Position numbers and translations under genes: made by a program. A model generated the notes under the pieces. That model saw only the letters and a program-made list of their open reading frames with translations. It was not told the DNA's origin and made no database searches. DNA of 64,000 bases from Acidobacteriota bacterium (GTDB taxonomy: Bacteria > Acidobacteriota > Terriglobia > Terriglobales > Acidobacteriaceae). This document shows positions 54,983 through 64,000 of the stretch, piece by piece; position 1 is the first letter of the stretch; each line of letters starts with the position of its first letter. The DNA lies in the NCBI GenBank assembly GCA_021803035.1, contig JAJZME010000078.1, forward strand, positions 22,566-86,565, read 5' to 3'.

Positions 54983-55945
54983 ATGGAGCCTTCGCCCAGC
55001 CGCAATCCGGACGCTTTCGTCTCCGCGCAGGACAGCACGCTCCTGCTGGAAGCGGTTGCGCGCCAGGCGGCCGGCGCGGAAGCCGGTCTCTTCGGCCCGC
55101 TATCGATCACCTGGAGGATCAACCGCGAGTCGGCGCTGTTTTTGGGTGCCGGCCGCGCCGCGTTGCTGCAACTGGCCCATCCCTGGGTGGCGGCGGCCCT
55201 GGCCGAACACTCCACCGTGCTTGACCGCCCCATCGCCCGCTTCCACAACACCTTCCGCATCGTCTTCACCATGGTCTTCGGAACGCTTGCCCAGGCCACC
55301 AACTCCGCGCGCCATCTCTACGCGCTGCACGCGCGCATTCGCGGCCAGTTGCCGCAAGCCGTGGCCGCCTATGCTCGCGGCTCGCATTACCGGGCCAACG
55401 AGGTGGCCGCCCTGCGCTGGGTCTACGCCACGCTGGTTGAAAGCGCCGTGATCGCCTATGAAGCCGTCCTGCCGCCGCTCACCGCCGCCGAGCGCGAACA
55501 GTACTACGCGGAAAGCCGCACGCTCTCCGGACTCTTCGGCATTCCTCCCCACGCCTTGCCGCAGAGCTGGGATAATTTTGTTGCCTACAACCAGGCCATG
55601 CACGCTTCGGACGCGCTGGGCGTGAGCGCCGGCGCGCGCGCCATTGCGCACAGCCTGATGACCGGAGCCGGTTCCTGGCTCCATCCGCCGCACTGGTATC
55701 GCGCCCTCACCGCCGCATGGATGCCGCCGCGCTTCCGCGAAGAATTCGCCCTCGAAGAAGACCCCAGCTCAGCCCGGCGCGCTCTGCGCGTCCTGCCCCA
55801 TATCTACCGGCGGCTGCCCGCCGCGGTGCGGTTTTCCGGGCCATGGCAGGAAGCGCAGGCGCGGCTGGCGCTGCGGCCCGTTGGCCTGCTTACGCAGTGG
55901 AGCAACCGGTTCTGGATTGGCGAAAGCCGGCTGCCGTTTGCCTGA
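54983..55945 (+). CDS. MpaB/DUF2236-family (oxygenase-like) protein
   Basis: 320 residues from the ATG at 54983; a GTG two codons earlier is possible. The segment LGAGRAALLQLAHPWVAAAL then EHSTVLDRPIARFHNTFRIV is the hallmark of DUF2236 (latex-clearing-protein/MpaB-like) proteins, in which conserved His residues bind heme. VYATLVESAVIAYEAVLPPL follows. Members include rubber oxygenases and fungal MpaB, but bacterial functions are mostly unknown. It is divergent from lipB with only 65 nt between starts, so the promoters must overlap. Confidence 0.85.
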   Translation: MEPSPSRNPDAFVSAQDSTLLLEAVARQAAGAEAGLFGPLSITWRINRESALFLGAGRAALLQLAHPWVAAALAEHSTVLDRPIARFHNTFRIVFTMVFGTLAQATNSARHLYALHARIRGQLPQAVAAYARGSHYRANEVAALRWVYATLVESAVIAYEAVLPPLTAAEREQYYAESRTLSGLFGIPPHALPQSWDNFVAYNQAMHASDALGVSAGARAIAHSLMTGAGSWLHPPHWYRALTAAWMPPRFREEFALEEDPSSARRALRVLPHIYRRLPAAVRFSGPWQEAQARLALRPVGLLTQWSNRFWIGESRLPFA

Positions 55946-56022
55946 TTTACGCTCTCGCCCGGCTGGCGCCAGGAAACGGCTATAGTAAAGTGAAACCCTT
56001 GAAATGGAGCAAAGAGTAGCCC

Positions 56023-56409
56023 ATGGACTCCGGCGGCACAATCGATTTCGGCGCGGACTCCGATCCCATTGACGCGGCGGCGAATGCCTTCGCCGAGCAA
56101 TTGCTCCACTGCCTGGACGAGTGCGCCCGGGGGCGCAGGGGATTGTTTTCAGATTACGAAGGAGCCGGCGGCGATACGGAAACGGGTGGCTGGCCCGAGG
56201 CAGCGCGCCTGCGCGAACTGGCCCTCGCCCTGCAATCGGCCTCGGCGCGGACCGGCCGGCGGAACGCGCTCGTTGACGAGTTCCTCGACCTGTGTTCGAT
56301 TCACGGCGAAAGCCATCCGGGGGAGCGCAGGCTGGCGCGCGCATTCCTGGAGCGCATTGAGCGTGGCGAGGTGGGCGAGCTCAGCCCGGGACCGATGAAA
56401 TTTCAGTAA
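56023..56409 (+). CDS. Small acidic hypothetical protein
   Basis: 128 residues, no recognised family. It is mostly helical and acidic: DAAANAFAEQLLHCLDECAR, ARLRELALALQSASARTGRR and ERRLARAFLERIERGEVGEL. There is no signal peptide or membrane segment. It follows the MpaB-like gene by 77 nt in the same direction and may be co-transcribed. Codon usage fits the neighbours. Confidence 0.55.
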   Translation: MDSGGTIDFGADSDPIDAAANAFAEQLLHCLDECARGRRGLFSDYEGAGGDTETGGWPEAARLRELALALQSASARTGRRNALVDEFLDLCSIHGESHPGERRLARAFLERIERGEVGELSPGPMKFQ

Positions 56410-56949
56410 TGGCGTCTACACCTTGTCGAAAATCTGGCCAGGCCCGTTCTTATACCAAGCTCAAAAGACTCCTCAGCGGTTGGCGCAAATCACTGCATCG
56501 CAGGACCGGATGCTCAAGAGCCTTCGCGGTGCAACGTCATGGCAGTACATTCCCATTCGCCTCCACAAACTTGGCGCGCATTGAGGAATCCTTCACTTGC
56601 CTCTCAAACCCCAGCCAACCGCCCCATCACTTCACCCAGCGCCAACCTCACCGCCAACCCATTTGCAGATAATTTTCACCCGATGACGCATAATGCAAAT
56701 AGAAATGAAAACCGCCCTCATGACCATCGGAATCCGGAATCAGAATCAGCTTCGCGGGCTGCCAACCCGCCGGATTCTGCCGCCAGCTAGCCGCACACCC
56801 ACCCCCCCTGAAATATTTTTCTTTCCCACGGATTTTTTGCAGGCAATTTCGTTTTCAGCGAAATACGGCATTCTCGACCGCCGCCCATTCCACATTCTGG
56901 TACGCCGCTTCCAATCCGCCGCAAAATCCCGCCCGAGGCCCCTCGCCGC
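56410..56949. other. Intergenic region containing dispersed repeat copy A
   Basis: No gene is seen in 540 nt. The composition is unusual: lower GC, C-rich on the plus strand and with A/T tracts. Copy A of a dispersed repeat lies around 56804-56840, followed by a small hairpin (ATTTCG/CGAAAT, 56846-56864). The coaE promoter must be in the right half. Confidence 0.5.
56804..56840 (-). repeat. Dispersed intergenic repeat, copy A
   Basis: CCCCCTGAAATATTTTTC, then TTTCCCACGGATTTTTTGC on the plus strand. It is about 80 % identical to copy B at 62399-62436 in the same orientation, including the T-rich core and the C-run before it. Weaker similarity (TGCCAACCCGCC) extends upstream. No terminal repeats or target duplications are seen. 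Confidence 0.5.
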
Positions 56950-57645
56950 ATGCTGCGCGTAGGCCTCACCGGCGGTCTCGGCAGCGGCAAGAGCACCGTT
57001 GCCGCCATCCTGCGCGAGTTCGGCGCTCATCTCATCGAGGCCGACGAGCTGGGCCGCGAGATGATGGAGCCGGGCCAGGCCGTCTACGCCGAAATCGTCC
57101 GCCGCTTCGGCCCTGAAGTCGCCGCCGACGACGGCCGCCTCGACCGCCCGCGCCTGGCGCAGCTTGCCTTCGGCGAAGGCCGCCTGCAGGAGCTGAACGC
57201 CATCATCCACCCGGCGGTCATCGACGCCCAGCGCGTCTGGATGGACCAGGTCTTCGCCCGCGATCCCTTGGCCGTGGCCGTCGTCGAGACGGCGCTCATC
57301 TTCGAAGTCGTTCGCGACGCCCGCGCCCGCGGCGAAAAGGAGAGCGTGCTGGCCGACTGGCGCCGCCGCATCGACCGCGTCATCGTCGTCACCGCGCCCG
57401 ATGAGATCAAGATTGCCCGCTACGCCGCCCGCATCGCGCCAACTGGCCCTGCGCGCCAGGCCGCCGAAGCCGACGCCCGCATGCGTCTCTCCCATCAGAT
57501 TCCCGATGCCGAAAAGGCAGCCCAGGCCGATTATGTCCTTGACAATGCGGGCGATCTGGCCAGCCTTCGTGCCCAGGTCCAGGCCCTCTGGCCGCGCCTC
57601 GAGGCCGAAAGCGCCCAATCGCCAGCATTCCCGTCTTTAAAATAG
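56950..57645 (+). CDS. coaE: Dephospho-CoA kinase
   Basis: 231 residues. The P-loop GLTGGLGSGKSTVAAIL lies at 5-21. Family motifs are LIEADELGREMMEPGQAVY, LDRPRLAQLAFGEGRLQELN and IIHPAVI, then VVETALIFEV and DRVIVVTAPDEIKIARYAAR. It catalyses the last step of coenzyme A synthesis. A C-terminal Arg/Leu-rich end is ordinary. It is followed after 88 nt by the HtrA-type protease gene, perhaps one transcript. Confidence 0.94.
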   Translation: MLRVGLTGGLGSGKSTVAAILREFGAHLIEADELGREMMEPGQAVYAEIVRRFGPEVAADDGRLDRPRLAQLAFGEGRLQELNAIIHPAVIDAQRVWMDQVFARDPLAVAVVETALIFEVVRDARARGEKESVLADWRRRIDRVIVVTAPDEIKIARYAARIAPTGPARQAAEADARMRLSHQIPDAEKAAQADYVLDNAGDLASLRAQVQALWPRLEAESAQSPAFPSLK

Positions 57646-57733
57646 AAAAGAGAAGGATAAGCCGTGCCATCCGCTTGCTTTTCCGGCATGATGGCTTTAT
57701 TTGTTGCAGGAAGGTATACAGGTCTTCAAAGCC

Positions 57734-58897
57734 ATGAAACCACGTTACGTCGTCATGGTCCTTCTGCTGGTGGGTGGATTCTGGTTCGTCACCAGCCATC
57801 TTACGCACCGCAGCCTACGCGATCTTTCGTTTGTGGGTCCGCGCGGATCGGCCGCGCCGCTCGAACTGGTTGAGGCCAAGACCGCACCAGTGTGCAATAC
57901 CGAGGAACAGGACGGAATTGAGGTTTACAAGAGGGTCCTGCCATCGGTGGTCAACATCACCTCCACCTCGCTGGTCTTCGACTTCTTTTATGGCGTCGTA
58001 CCCCAGCAGGGCCAGGGCTCGGGCTTTATCCTCGACAAGGCCGGCCACATCCTCACCAACTATCACGTCATCCGCGGTGCCAACCCAAACCGCGGCATCC
58101 AGGTCAAGCTCAGCAATGGCAAGCAGTATCAGGCCACTGTGATCGGCGCGGATAAACTCCATGACCTGGCCCTGCTCAAGATCGACGCGCCCGATCTGCA
58201 ACCCGTCACGCTTGCCAACTCCTCCTCGCTCCAGGTGGGTCAGCGCGTCTTCGCCATCGGCAATCCCTTCGGCCTCAGCGGTACCATGACCCAGGGCATC
58301 ATCAGCGCCATCCGTCCCATTCGCAACGCCAACGGCGCGCTCATTCATAACGCCATCCAGACCGATGCGGCCATCAACCCCGGCAACTCCGGCGGACCGC
58401 TCCTGAACTCCGCCGGTCAGGTCATCGGCATCAACACTATGATTGCCTCCAACGGCGCCGACCAGAACGCCGGCATCGGCTTCGCCATTCCCATCAACAC
58501 AGCCAAATCGGTACTCGCCGACCTCATCAAGTTCGGCCGCGTTGTCCGGCCTTCGCTCGGCATCGTCTCCTTCGGCATCGACCCTGACCTGGCGCGGCAG
58601 ATCGGCCTGGCCGCCAGCCACGGCGTGCTCATCGAGCGCGTCATTCCCGGGGGCGCAGCCCAGAAAGCCGGCCTGCGCGGCGGCAGCCAGTTGGCCTACA
58701 TCGGCAACACGCCCATCATGCTCGGCGGCGACCTCATTGTCGCCATCGATGGCCATCCGGTCACCAGCAATCAGGACATCAGCGACTTCATGGAGCATCA
58801 CAAGCCCGGCGACATCGTCAGCGTCACCGTCTTCCGCGGCAAGCAGAAGATGACCTACAAGCTGATCCTGGGCGAAGCGCAGGACAGCGAATCGTAG
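57734..58897 (+). CDS. HtrA/DegP-type serine protease with one PDZ domain
   Basis: 387 residues from the ATG at 57734. An N-terminal anchor (YVVMVLLLVGGFWFVT) is followed by a chymotrypsin-like domain. The triad is H111 (LTNYHVI), D144 (HDLALLKID) and S219 (NPGNSGGPL), with AIGNPFGLSGTMTQGIIS and GIGFAIPI also conserved. One PDZ domain (about 290-375) contains GVLIERVIPGGAAQKAGLRG, then GGDLIVAIDGHPV. The protein degrades misfolded envelope proteins from the periplasmic side of the inner membrane (DegS-like layout). The anchor suggests it could also trigger regulated proteolysis of an anti-sigma factor; this is inference. Confidence 0.92.
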   Translation: MKPRYVVMVLLLVGGFWFVTSHLTHRSLRDLSFVGPRGSAAPLELVEAKTAPVCNTEEQDGIEVYKRVLPSVVNITSTSLVFDFFYGVVPQQGQGSGFILDKAGHILTNYHVIRGANPNRGIQVKLSNGKQYQATVIGADKLHDLALLKIDAPDLQPVTLANSSSLQVGQRVFAIGNPFGLSGTMTQGIISAIRPIRNANGALIHNAIQTDAAINPGNSGGPLLNSAGQVIGINTMIASNGADQNAGIGFAIPINTAKSVLADLIKFGRVVRPSLGIVSFGIDPDLARQIGLAASHGVLIERVIPGGAAQKAGLRGGSQLAYIGNTPIMLGGDLIVAIDGHPVTSNQDISDFMEHHKPGDIVSVTVFRGKQKMTYKLILGEAQDSES

Positions 58898-58990
58898 CCG
58901 CATTCGTCAGCGGCATGCAGGCCTCCGGCGCCAAGCAGCAAGCTCCGCCACCTTCATTTGTTTCCGATCCGTAAAGTCCGGAGGGCGCCG

Positions 58991-60301
58991 TTACGCTGTG
59001 CGGAAGGCCGCGCGCGCAGCCGCGACGGTGGCTTGCACTTCCGCATCCCCGTGTGCCGCACTAATAAATGCCGCCTCAAACTGCGAAGGCGGCAGCCACA
59101 CGCCGCGGTGCAGCATAGCGCGATGAAATCGCCCGAAGGCCGCCGTATCCGACTTCACCGCCTGCTCGTAGTTCGTCACCGGGCCGGGCGTAAAGAACCA
59201 TGTCCACATCGAGCCCACGCGGTTGAGCGTGACGGCCACGCCCGCCCGAGCCGCCTCCTGCGCCACGCCTTCCGTCACCGCTTTGGCCGCCGCCTCCAGC
59301 CGTGCATACACCTCGGCGGCATGTTCCTGCAGATGGCCCACCGTCGCCAGCCCGGCCGCCATGGCCAGCGGATTCCCGCTCAGCGTTCCGGCCTGGTACA
59401 TCGGCCCGGCAGGCGAGACCAGGTCCATCAACTGACGCTTGCCGCCGAAGACACCCACCGGCAGCCCTCCGCCGACAATCTTGCCCAGTGTCACCAGGTC
59501 GGGGACGAGCCCATACAGCTCGCACGCGCCGCCCAGCGCCACGCGAAAGCCCGTCATCACCTCATCCACAATGAGCAGCGCGCCGCGGTTCGCCGTCAAC
59601 GCGCGCAAGCCGGCCAGATAGCCGGGAGCCGGCGGAATGCACCCTGCGTTGCCCACCACCGGCTCCAGAATCACCGCCGCGATCTCATCCCGATGCGCGT
59701 CAAATGCAGCCTCCACGGCGCTCAGGTCGTTGTAGGGCAGAGCCAGCGTAAGGTGCGCAATCTCCTCGGGCACCCCCGCCGAGCCCGGAATTCCGAAGGT
59801 CGCCACGCCCGAACCGGCTTTCACCAGCAGCCCGTCGGCGTGCCCGTGATAGCAGCCCTCGAACTTGATCACGATCTTGCGCCCCGTTGCCGCGCGCGCC
59901 AGCCGGATGGCCGACATCGTGGCCTCGGTTCCGGAGCTGACAAATCGCATCTTTTCAACCGCCGGATAGCAAACCGCGATCCGCTCGGCCAGGTCGGCCT
60001 CGGCAGCCGTGGACGCGCCAAAGCTCGCCGAATAGCGCGCCGCGCGCTCAATGGCTTCCACCACCGGCGGGAATGCGTGGCCCAGAATCATCGGACCCCA
60101 GGAGCCGAAGTAGTCGATATAGCGGTTGCCGTCGGCGTCTATCAACCAGGCCCCCTCGGCGCGCTCAATGAAGGGCGGCTCGCCGCCCACCGCGCGAAAC
60201 GCCCGCACGGGCGAGTTGACGCCACCGGGGAAAAACCTCTCGGCGCGCTTTTGAAGAGCCTGGGAGCGGGAGCGGACAGAAGCTACGGATTCCGGGGTCA
60301 T
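58991..60301 (-). CDS. hemL: Glutamate-1-semialdehyde 2,1-aminomutase
   Basis: 436 residues from the ATG at 60301. Motifs are [62 protein letters not shown] and PLP lysine K274 in [32 protein letters not shown] closes the active site. It makes 5-aminolevulinate for heme and corrinoids by the C5 pathway. It is divergent from purM. Confidence 0.95.
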   Translation of the reverse strand: MTPESVASVRSRSQALQKRAERFFPGGVNSPVRAFRAVGGEPPFIERAEGAWLIDADGNRYIDYFGSWGPMILGHAFPPVVEAIERAARYSASFGASTAAEADLAERIAVCYPAVEKMRFVSSGTEATMSAIRLARAATGRKIVIKFEGCYHGHADGLLVKAGSGVATFGIPGSAGVPEEIAHLTLALPYNDLSAVEAAFDAHRDEIAAVILEPVVGNAGCIPPAPGYLAGLRALTANRGALLIVDEVMTGFRVALGGACELYGLVPDLVTLGKIVGGGLPVGVFGGKRQLMDLVSPAGPMYQAGTLSGNPLAMAAGLATVGHLQEHAAEVYARLEAAAKAVTEGVAQEAARAGVAVTLNRVGSMWTWFFTPGPVTNYEQAVKSDTAAFGRFHRAMLHRGVWLPPSQFEAAFISAAHGDAEVQATVAAARAAFRTA

Positions 60302-60434
60302 GGTGGCTCCAGTATAGAAGCCGGCAGCTCCATCCCCTTCCGCGATGCACAACTCCGAACTCCAAACCCTGCTAGAATTTTGCTTTCCGGCCCACTGCAT
60401 CGCGGCCGACTTTATCTCAAAGAAAGCCCGCATT

Positions 60435-61480
60435 GTGCCCGACTCAAAAACACCCAAATCCGTGAGCTATGCTGACGCGGGCGTCGACATCGGCGCCGGC
60501 GACCGCGCCAAGGAGCGCATCAAGTTCCTGGCGCAGAAGACCTTCAACCGCAACGTGCTGGGAGGCATCGGCGGCTTCGGCGCGCTCTTTCGCCTCGATC
60601 TGCAGCGCTGGAAGAGCCCCATCCTGGTCAGCTCTGCCGATGGCGTGGGTACCAAGCTGAAAGTAGCTTTTGAGATGGGCCTGCACCACACCGTGGGCGC
60701 CGACCTGGTCAACCATTGCGTCAACGACATCGCCGTCCAGGGCGCCACGCCTCTGTTTTTCCTCGACTACCTGGCCAGCGGACGCCTTGACCCGTCCGTG
60801 ACGGAAAGCGTCGTCACCGGCCTCGCCGACGCCTGCAAGGCCAACGGCTGCGCGCTGATCGGCGGCGAAACAGCCCAGATGCCAGGCTTCTACGCCGATG
60901 GCGAATACGACCTGGCCGGCTTCATCGTGGGTGCCGTGGACCGCGACAAGATGGTCACCGGCGCGGACATTAAGCCGGGCGACGTGCTCATCGGCCTGCC
61001 CTCCACCGGCCTGCATACCAACGGCTATTCGCTGGCCCGCAAGCTGTTTTTTGAGGTGGCCGGCTACAAGCCCACGCAATACGTTACGGCCATCAAGGAA
61101 AAAGCCGGCGCGGCGCTGTTGAAAACTCACCGCAGCTACCTCTCCGTCATCCAGAAGCTGGTCACGGCCGGCGTCACCATCGGCATGGCGCATATCACCG
61201 GCGGCGGCATTACGGAAAACCTGCCCCGCATCCTGCCCAAAAACGTCACCGCTCAGATCGAGATTGGCTCCTGGCCGGTCCTGCCCATCTTTGAGCATCT
61301 GCGCGAGCTCGGCAATGTGCCGCAGGACGAGATGATGCGCACCTTCAACATGGGCATTGGACTCATCGCGGCCATTCCCGCCGCCAAATTCACGCGCGCC
61401 AAAAACCTGCTGGACCGCGCTGAAGAAAAATTCTACGTCATCGGCCGCGTGGTCAAAGGCGAGCGCCGGGTGCAGTACAC

Positions 61481-61484
<4 letters not shown>
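60435..61484 (+). CDS. purM: Phosphoribosylformylglycinamidine cyclo-ligase (AIR synthetase)
   Basis: 349 residues from a GTG at 60435; an in-frame ATG at 60345 would add 30 atypical residues. [20 protein letters not shown] is the classical PurM N-terminus. Further motifs are [60 protein letters not shown] and [17 protein letters not shown]. It forms aminoimidazole ribotide in purine synthesis. The stop codon overlaps the purN start (ATGA). Confidence 0.94.
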
Positions 61485-62107
<623 letters not shown>

Positions 62108-62285
62108 GCGGCTTCCCGGCGCTGTCGCAGGCCCGCGATCGCCGCCTCACGCCTCCTCCTTCGAAAAAGTCAAGCACCCGCATCCAGAACCCCCACTCTC
62201 GCAACAACTTGCGACTGCAGATAATTCCGCCCCTTTCCCGCAAAATAAAAGCGAAATCGCACACCATGCGCAGCAGTACCCTGCG

Positions 62286-62325
62286 AACTTGCTAACTCGC
62301 TGACTTGCTAACTCGCTAACTCGCC
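62286..62325. repeat. Short tandem repeat of an 8-mer (A/T)ACTCGCT
   Basis: Four to five imperfect units: AACTTGCT, AACTCGCT, GACTTGCT, AACTCGCT, AACTCGCC. It lies between the purN and glgP stops. The unit is too short and spacer-free for a CRISPR array; slipped-strand expansion is likely. Confidence 0.75.
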
Positions 62326-62398
62326 CAAGAGGAACTCATGGCCATGCGAACCCACCAACTCTGCCACCCGCCAGCACGCCAAACGCTCTGCTGGCAGC

Positions 62399-62436
62399 CC
62401 CCTAAAAATATTTTTCTTTTCCACAGATTTCTTGCG
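62399..62436 (-). repeat. Dispersed intergenic repeat, copy B
   Basis: CCCCCTAAAAATATTTTTC, then TTTTCCACAGATTTCTTGC. It contains the perfect palindrome AAAAATATTTTT (62404-62415). It matches copy A (56804-56840) in order and orientation. Similarity also extends upstream (TGCCACCCGCC). Confidence 0.5.
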
Positions 62437-62577
62437 CGTTATTTTCTCGCTAACCCACAAAGAATCTTCCGCTTCCTCGGCTTCAATCTCGAAGTTATCC
62501 CGGATGGGGTGCCGCAGCTCCCGCTCCGGTGACCTGGGATCTACAAGCGGCAGCCTCAAAATCATCCGGTCAGAGAC

Positions 62578-64000
62578 TTACCGCCCTTTGAGGTGCCAGA
62601 TTTCCTCGGCATAGTCTGCGATGGCCCGATCGCTTGAAAACTCGCCAACCCGCGCTGTGTTGAGGATCGACATGCGCGTCCAGCGCTGGCGATCGGCAAA
62701 CGCCGTCTCCACCAACTCCTGCGCGGACAAGTATGCCGGCAAATCGGCAAGGTGGACGTGCTCATCTTCTTCGTCCAGAAGAATCCGCTCAACCCAGGCA
62801 CAGAATTCCGGCTCATGCCGGCAAAGCAAACCGGAGCGAAACACGTCAACGACCCGCTTCAGCCGCGGATCACGCTCACACAGCTCGCGCGGATGATAGG
62901 CTTTTCCCTCGCGCATGGCTTGAATTTCGGCTGCCTTCAATCCGAAGAGAAATATATTCTCCTCACCGGCCTGCCGGCTGATATCAAGATTCGTGCCGTC
63001 GTAAGTGCCGATCATGACTGCCCCATTCAGGGCCATCTTCATGTTGCCGGTCCCGGAAGCCTCTTTGCCTGCTGTCGAAATCTGCTCGCTCAGGTCGGTA
63101 GCCGGTATGATCTTCTCCGCCAGCGACACCCGGTAATCCGGAATAAAGACGACCTTCATCGCATCCTTGCTTCTCGGATCGCTATTCACTACTTCACTGA
63201 CATTGTGGATCAGCTTAATGATCTGCTTCGCCAGCCAGTAACCGGGAGCCGCCTTTCCCGCAAAAATATAGGTACGGGGCAGCCGTGGAGTTATGCCGTC
63301 CTCAACCAGTTCCAGGTACTCGTGAACTATGTGCAATATCTTGAGTAGCTGTCTCTTATAGGCGTGGATGCGCTTGACGTGTACATCGAAAAGAGAGTCG
63401 GGATCGATCCTTTCGCGCAGATCATATTCGATCAGCGCCCCAAGCTTCTCTTTGTTGAATCGCTTGATCTGTGCGAAGGCCTTCCTGAAGGATGCATCCT
63501 CGACATATGGCTCCAGGTTGCGCAGCTCGCTCAGGTCGGTAATCCATCCGTCGCCAATGGACTCGCTAATCAGGCGCGCCAATGCGGGATTGGCGTGAAG
63601 AAGCCAGCGCCTGGGACTGATGCCGTTGGTTTTGTTATTGAATCTTTCCGGCCACAGCTCGAAAAAATCGGGAAGAAGAATGGTCTTCAACAGCTCGCTG
63701 TGAATGGGCGATACTCCATTGACAGAGTGGCTTCCCATGATCGCCAGATTGACCATGCGCACTTGACTCGGCGCCGCGTCCTCGACAATGGACATGCGCG
63801 CCTTGCGGGCAGGATCGCTGGGATAGGTCACGCTTAGTTGTTCAAGGAATCTGCGATTGATTTCCTGAATGATCTGCAGATGGCGCGGCAGAACCCGGTT
63901 CAAGAGCGAGATCGGCCACTTCTCAAGCGCCTCCGCCGAGAGCGTATGGTTGGTGTAACCGAAGGTCTTTTGCGTGATCTCCCATGCATTTTCCCAGCCC
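62578..64000 (-). CDS. glgP: Glycogen/starch phosphorylase, C-terminal part
   Basis: About 474 codons are visible; the 5' part lies beyond the right edge (the frame is open to base 64000, reading WENAWEITQKTFGYTNHTLS). Family motifs are GSHSVNGVSPIHSELLK, NNKTNGISPRRWLL, VHVKRIHAYKRQLLKILH, VVFIPDYRVSLAEKIIPATD and the PLP site EASGTGNMKMALNGA. TYDGTNLDI and ENIFLFGL follow. It phosphorolyses alpha-1,4-glucan to glucose-1-phosphate. The C-terminus is complete (ending WHLKGR). A full-length protein of about 800-850 residues is expected. Confidence 0.96.
   Translation of the reverse strand, partial: GWENAWEITQKTFGYTNHTLSAEALEKWPISLLNRVLPRHLQIIQEINRRFLEQLSVTYPSDPARKARMSIVEDAAPSQVRMVNLAIMGSHSVNGVSPIHSELLKTILLPDFFELWPERFNNKTNGISPRRWLLHANPALARLISESIGDGWITDLSELRNLEPYVEDASFRKAFAQIKRFNKEKLGALIEYDLRERIDPDSLFDVHVKRIHAYKRQLLKILHIVHEYLELVEDGITPRLPRTYIFAGKAAPGYWLAKQIIKLIHNVSEVVNSDPRSKDAMKVVFIPDYRVSLAEKIIPATDLSEQISTAGKEASGTGNMKMALNGAVMIGTYDGTNLDISRQAGEENIFLFGLKAAEIQAMREGKAYHPRELCERDPRLKRVVDVFRSGLLCRHEPEFCAWVERILLDEEDEHVHLADLPAYLSAQELVETAFADRQRWTRMSILNTARVGEFSSDRAIADYAEEIWHLKGR

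Larger units (their letters stand above)
62108..62577. other. Intergenic region between convergent purN and glgP
   Basis: No credible gene in 470 nt. It holds a short tandem repeat (62286-62325) and copy B of the dispersed repeat (62399-62436). A minus-strand frame at 62308-62565 exists but is largely made of the repeat. No clear intrinsic terminator for either gene is visible. Confidence 0.5.

Noticed and set aside
62286..62325. Possible CRISPR-like repeat
   Set aside because: Units are only 8 nt, contiguous and without spacers; no cas genes are present.
62308..62565. 85-codon minus-strand frame after glgP
   Set aside because: Its middle part (KKSVEKKNIFRG) is simply the translation of dispersed repeat copy B, and a similar peptide appears antisense at copy A. 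There is no ribosome site.

Overview
The window is about 64 kb of GC-rich (roughly 60-65 %) chromosomal DNA from what is most likely an acidobacterium of the Terriglobia/Acidobacteriaceae type. This is inferred from gene content: a TonB-dependent receptor with an N-terminal carboxypeptidase-regulatory-like domain, a PadR regulator fused by ATGA overlap to a HAAS/DUF1700-type membrane protein, a bactofilin, an HpnB-type glycosyltransferase, a DUF3106 protein, and a GldA/GldF/GldG ABC system with a DUF4340 partner. Nearly all genes are core housekeeping genes. I see no phage, insertion sequence, plasmid or CRISPR module.

Layout. 1-142: start of an exported protein running off the left edge, then a gene-poor 1.2 kb. 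1.4-3.5 kb: OmpR-type two-component system. 3.5-5.8 kb: bifunctional Rel (p)ppGpp enzyme, possibly leaderless. 6.1-14.4 kb: RlmI-type rRNA methyltransferase, an RHH-like hypothetical protein, a GAF-EAL phosphodiesterase, prolyl oligopeptidase, MurJ, bactofilin. 14.7-22.6 kb: RNase R, a DUF4870-type membrane protein, then (minus strand) mutL, a winged-helix/AlkZ-like protein and cmk. 23-28.5 kb: TonB-dependent receptor closed by a strong terminator, a small membrane protein, a deaminase and HpnB. 28.5-30 kb: a decayed cyclic-di-GMP locus (frameshifted GGDEF gene and HDOD stump) against tRNA-Val(CAC).

30.4-32.6 kb: ECF sigma factor, zinc-binding anti-sigma factor and a secreted DUF3106 protein. 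32.7-38 kb: a DinB-like protein and the Gld-type ABC operon. 38-45 kb: an ABC-F ATPase, PEP carboxylase, cysK and cysE. 45.1-50.5 kb: PadR/HAAS pair, then a tightly overlapping operon of ECF sigma factor, anti-sigma factor, B-box zinc protein, LiaF-like membrane protein and DUF4097 protein. An ECF-type promoter (GGAAC, 17 nt, CGTAT) lies upstream. 50.7-56.4 kb: cytidylate-kinase-like protein, alr, 2-oxoacid dehydrogenase E2, lipB, MpaB-like protein. 57-64 kb: coaE, HtrA protease, hemL, purM-purN and the 3' part of glgP.

Functional links: LipB makes octanoyl-protein precursors for the neighbouring E2; cysE and cysK form the two-step cysteine pathway; purM and purN overlap; MurJ, Alr and bactofilin serve the cell envelope. 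The most interesting unit is the 46-50.5 kb sigma/anti-sigma operon. Three consecutive proteins in it carry the same small LiaI/LiaF-like membrane module, which suggests an envelope-stress sensing or repair complex. The clearest genome-decay signal is the GGDEF pseudogene, which needs four frame changes while no other gene in the window seems to need one.
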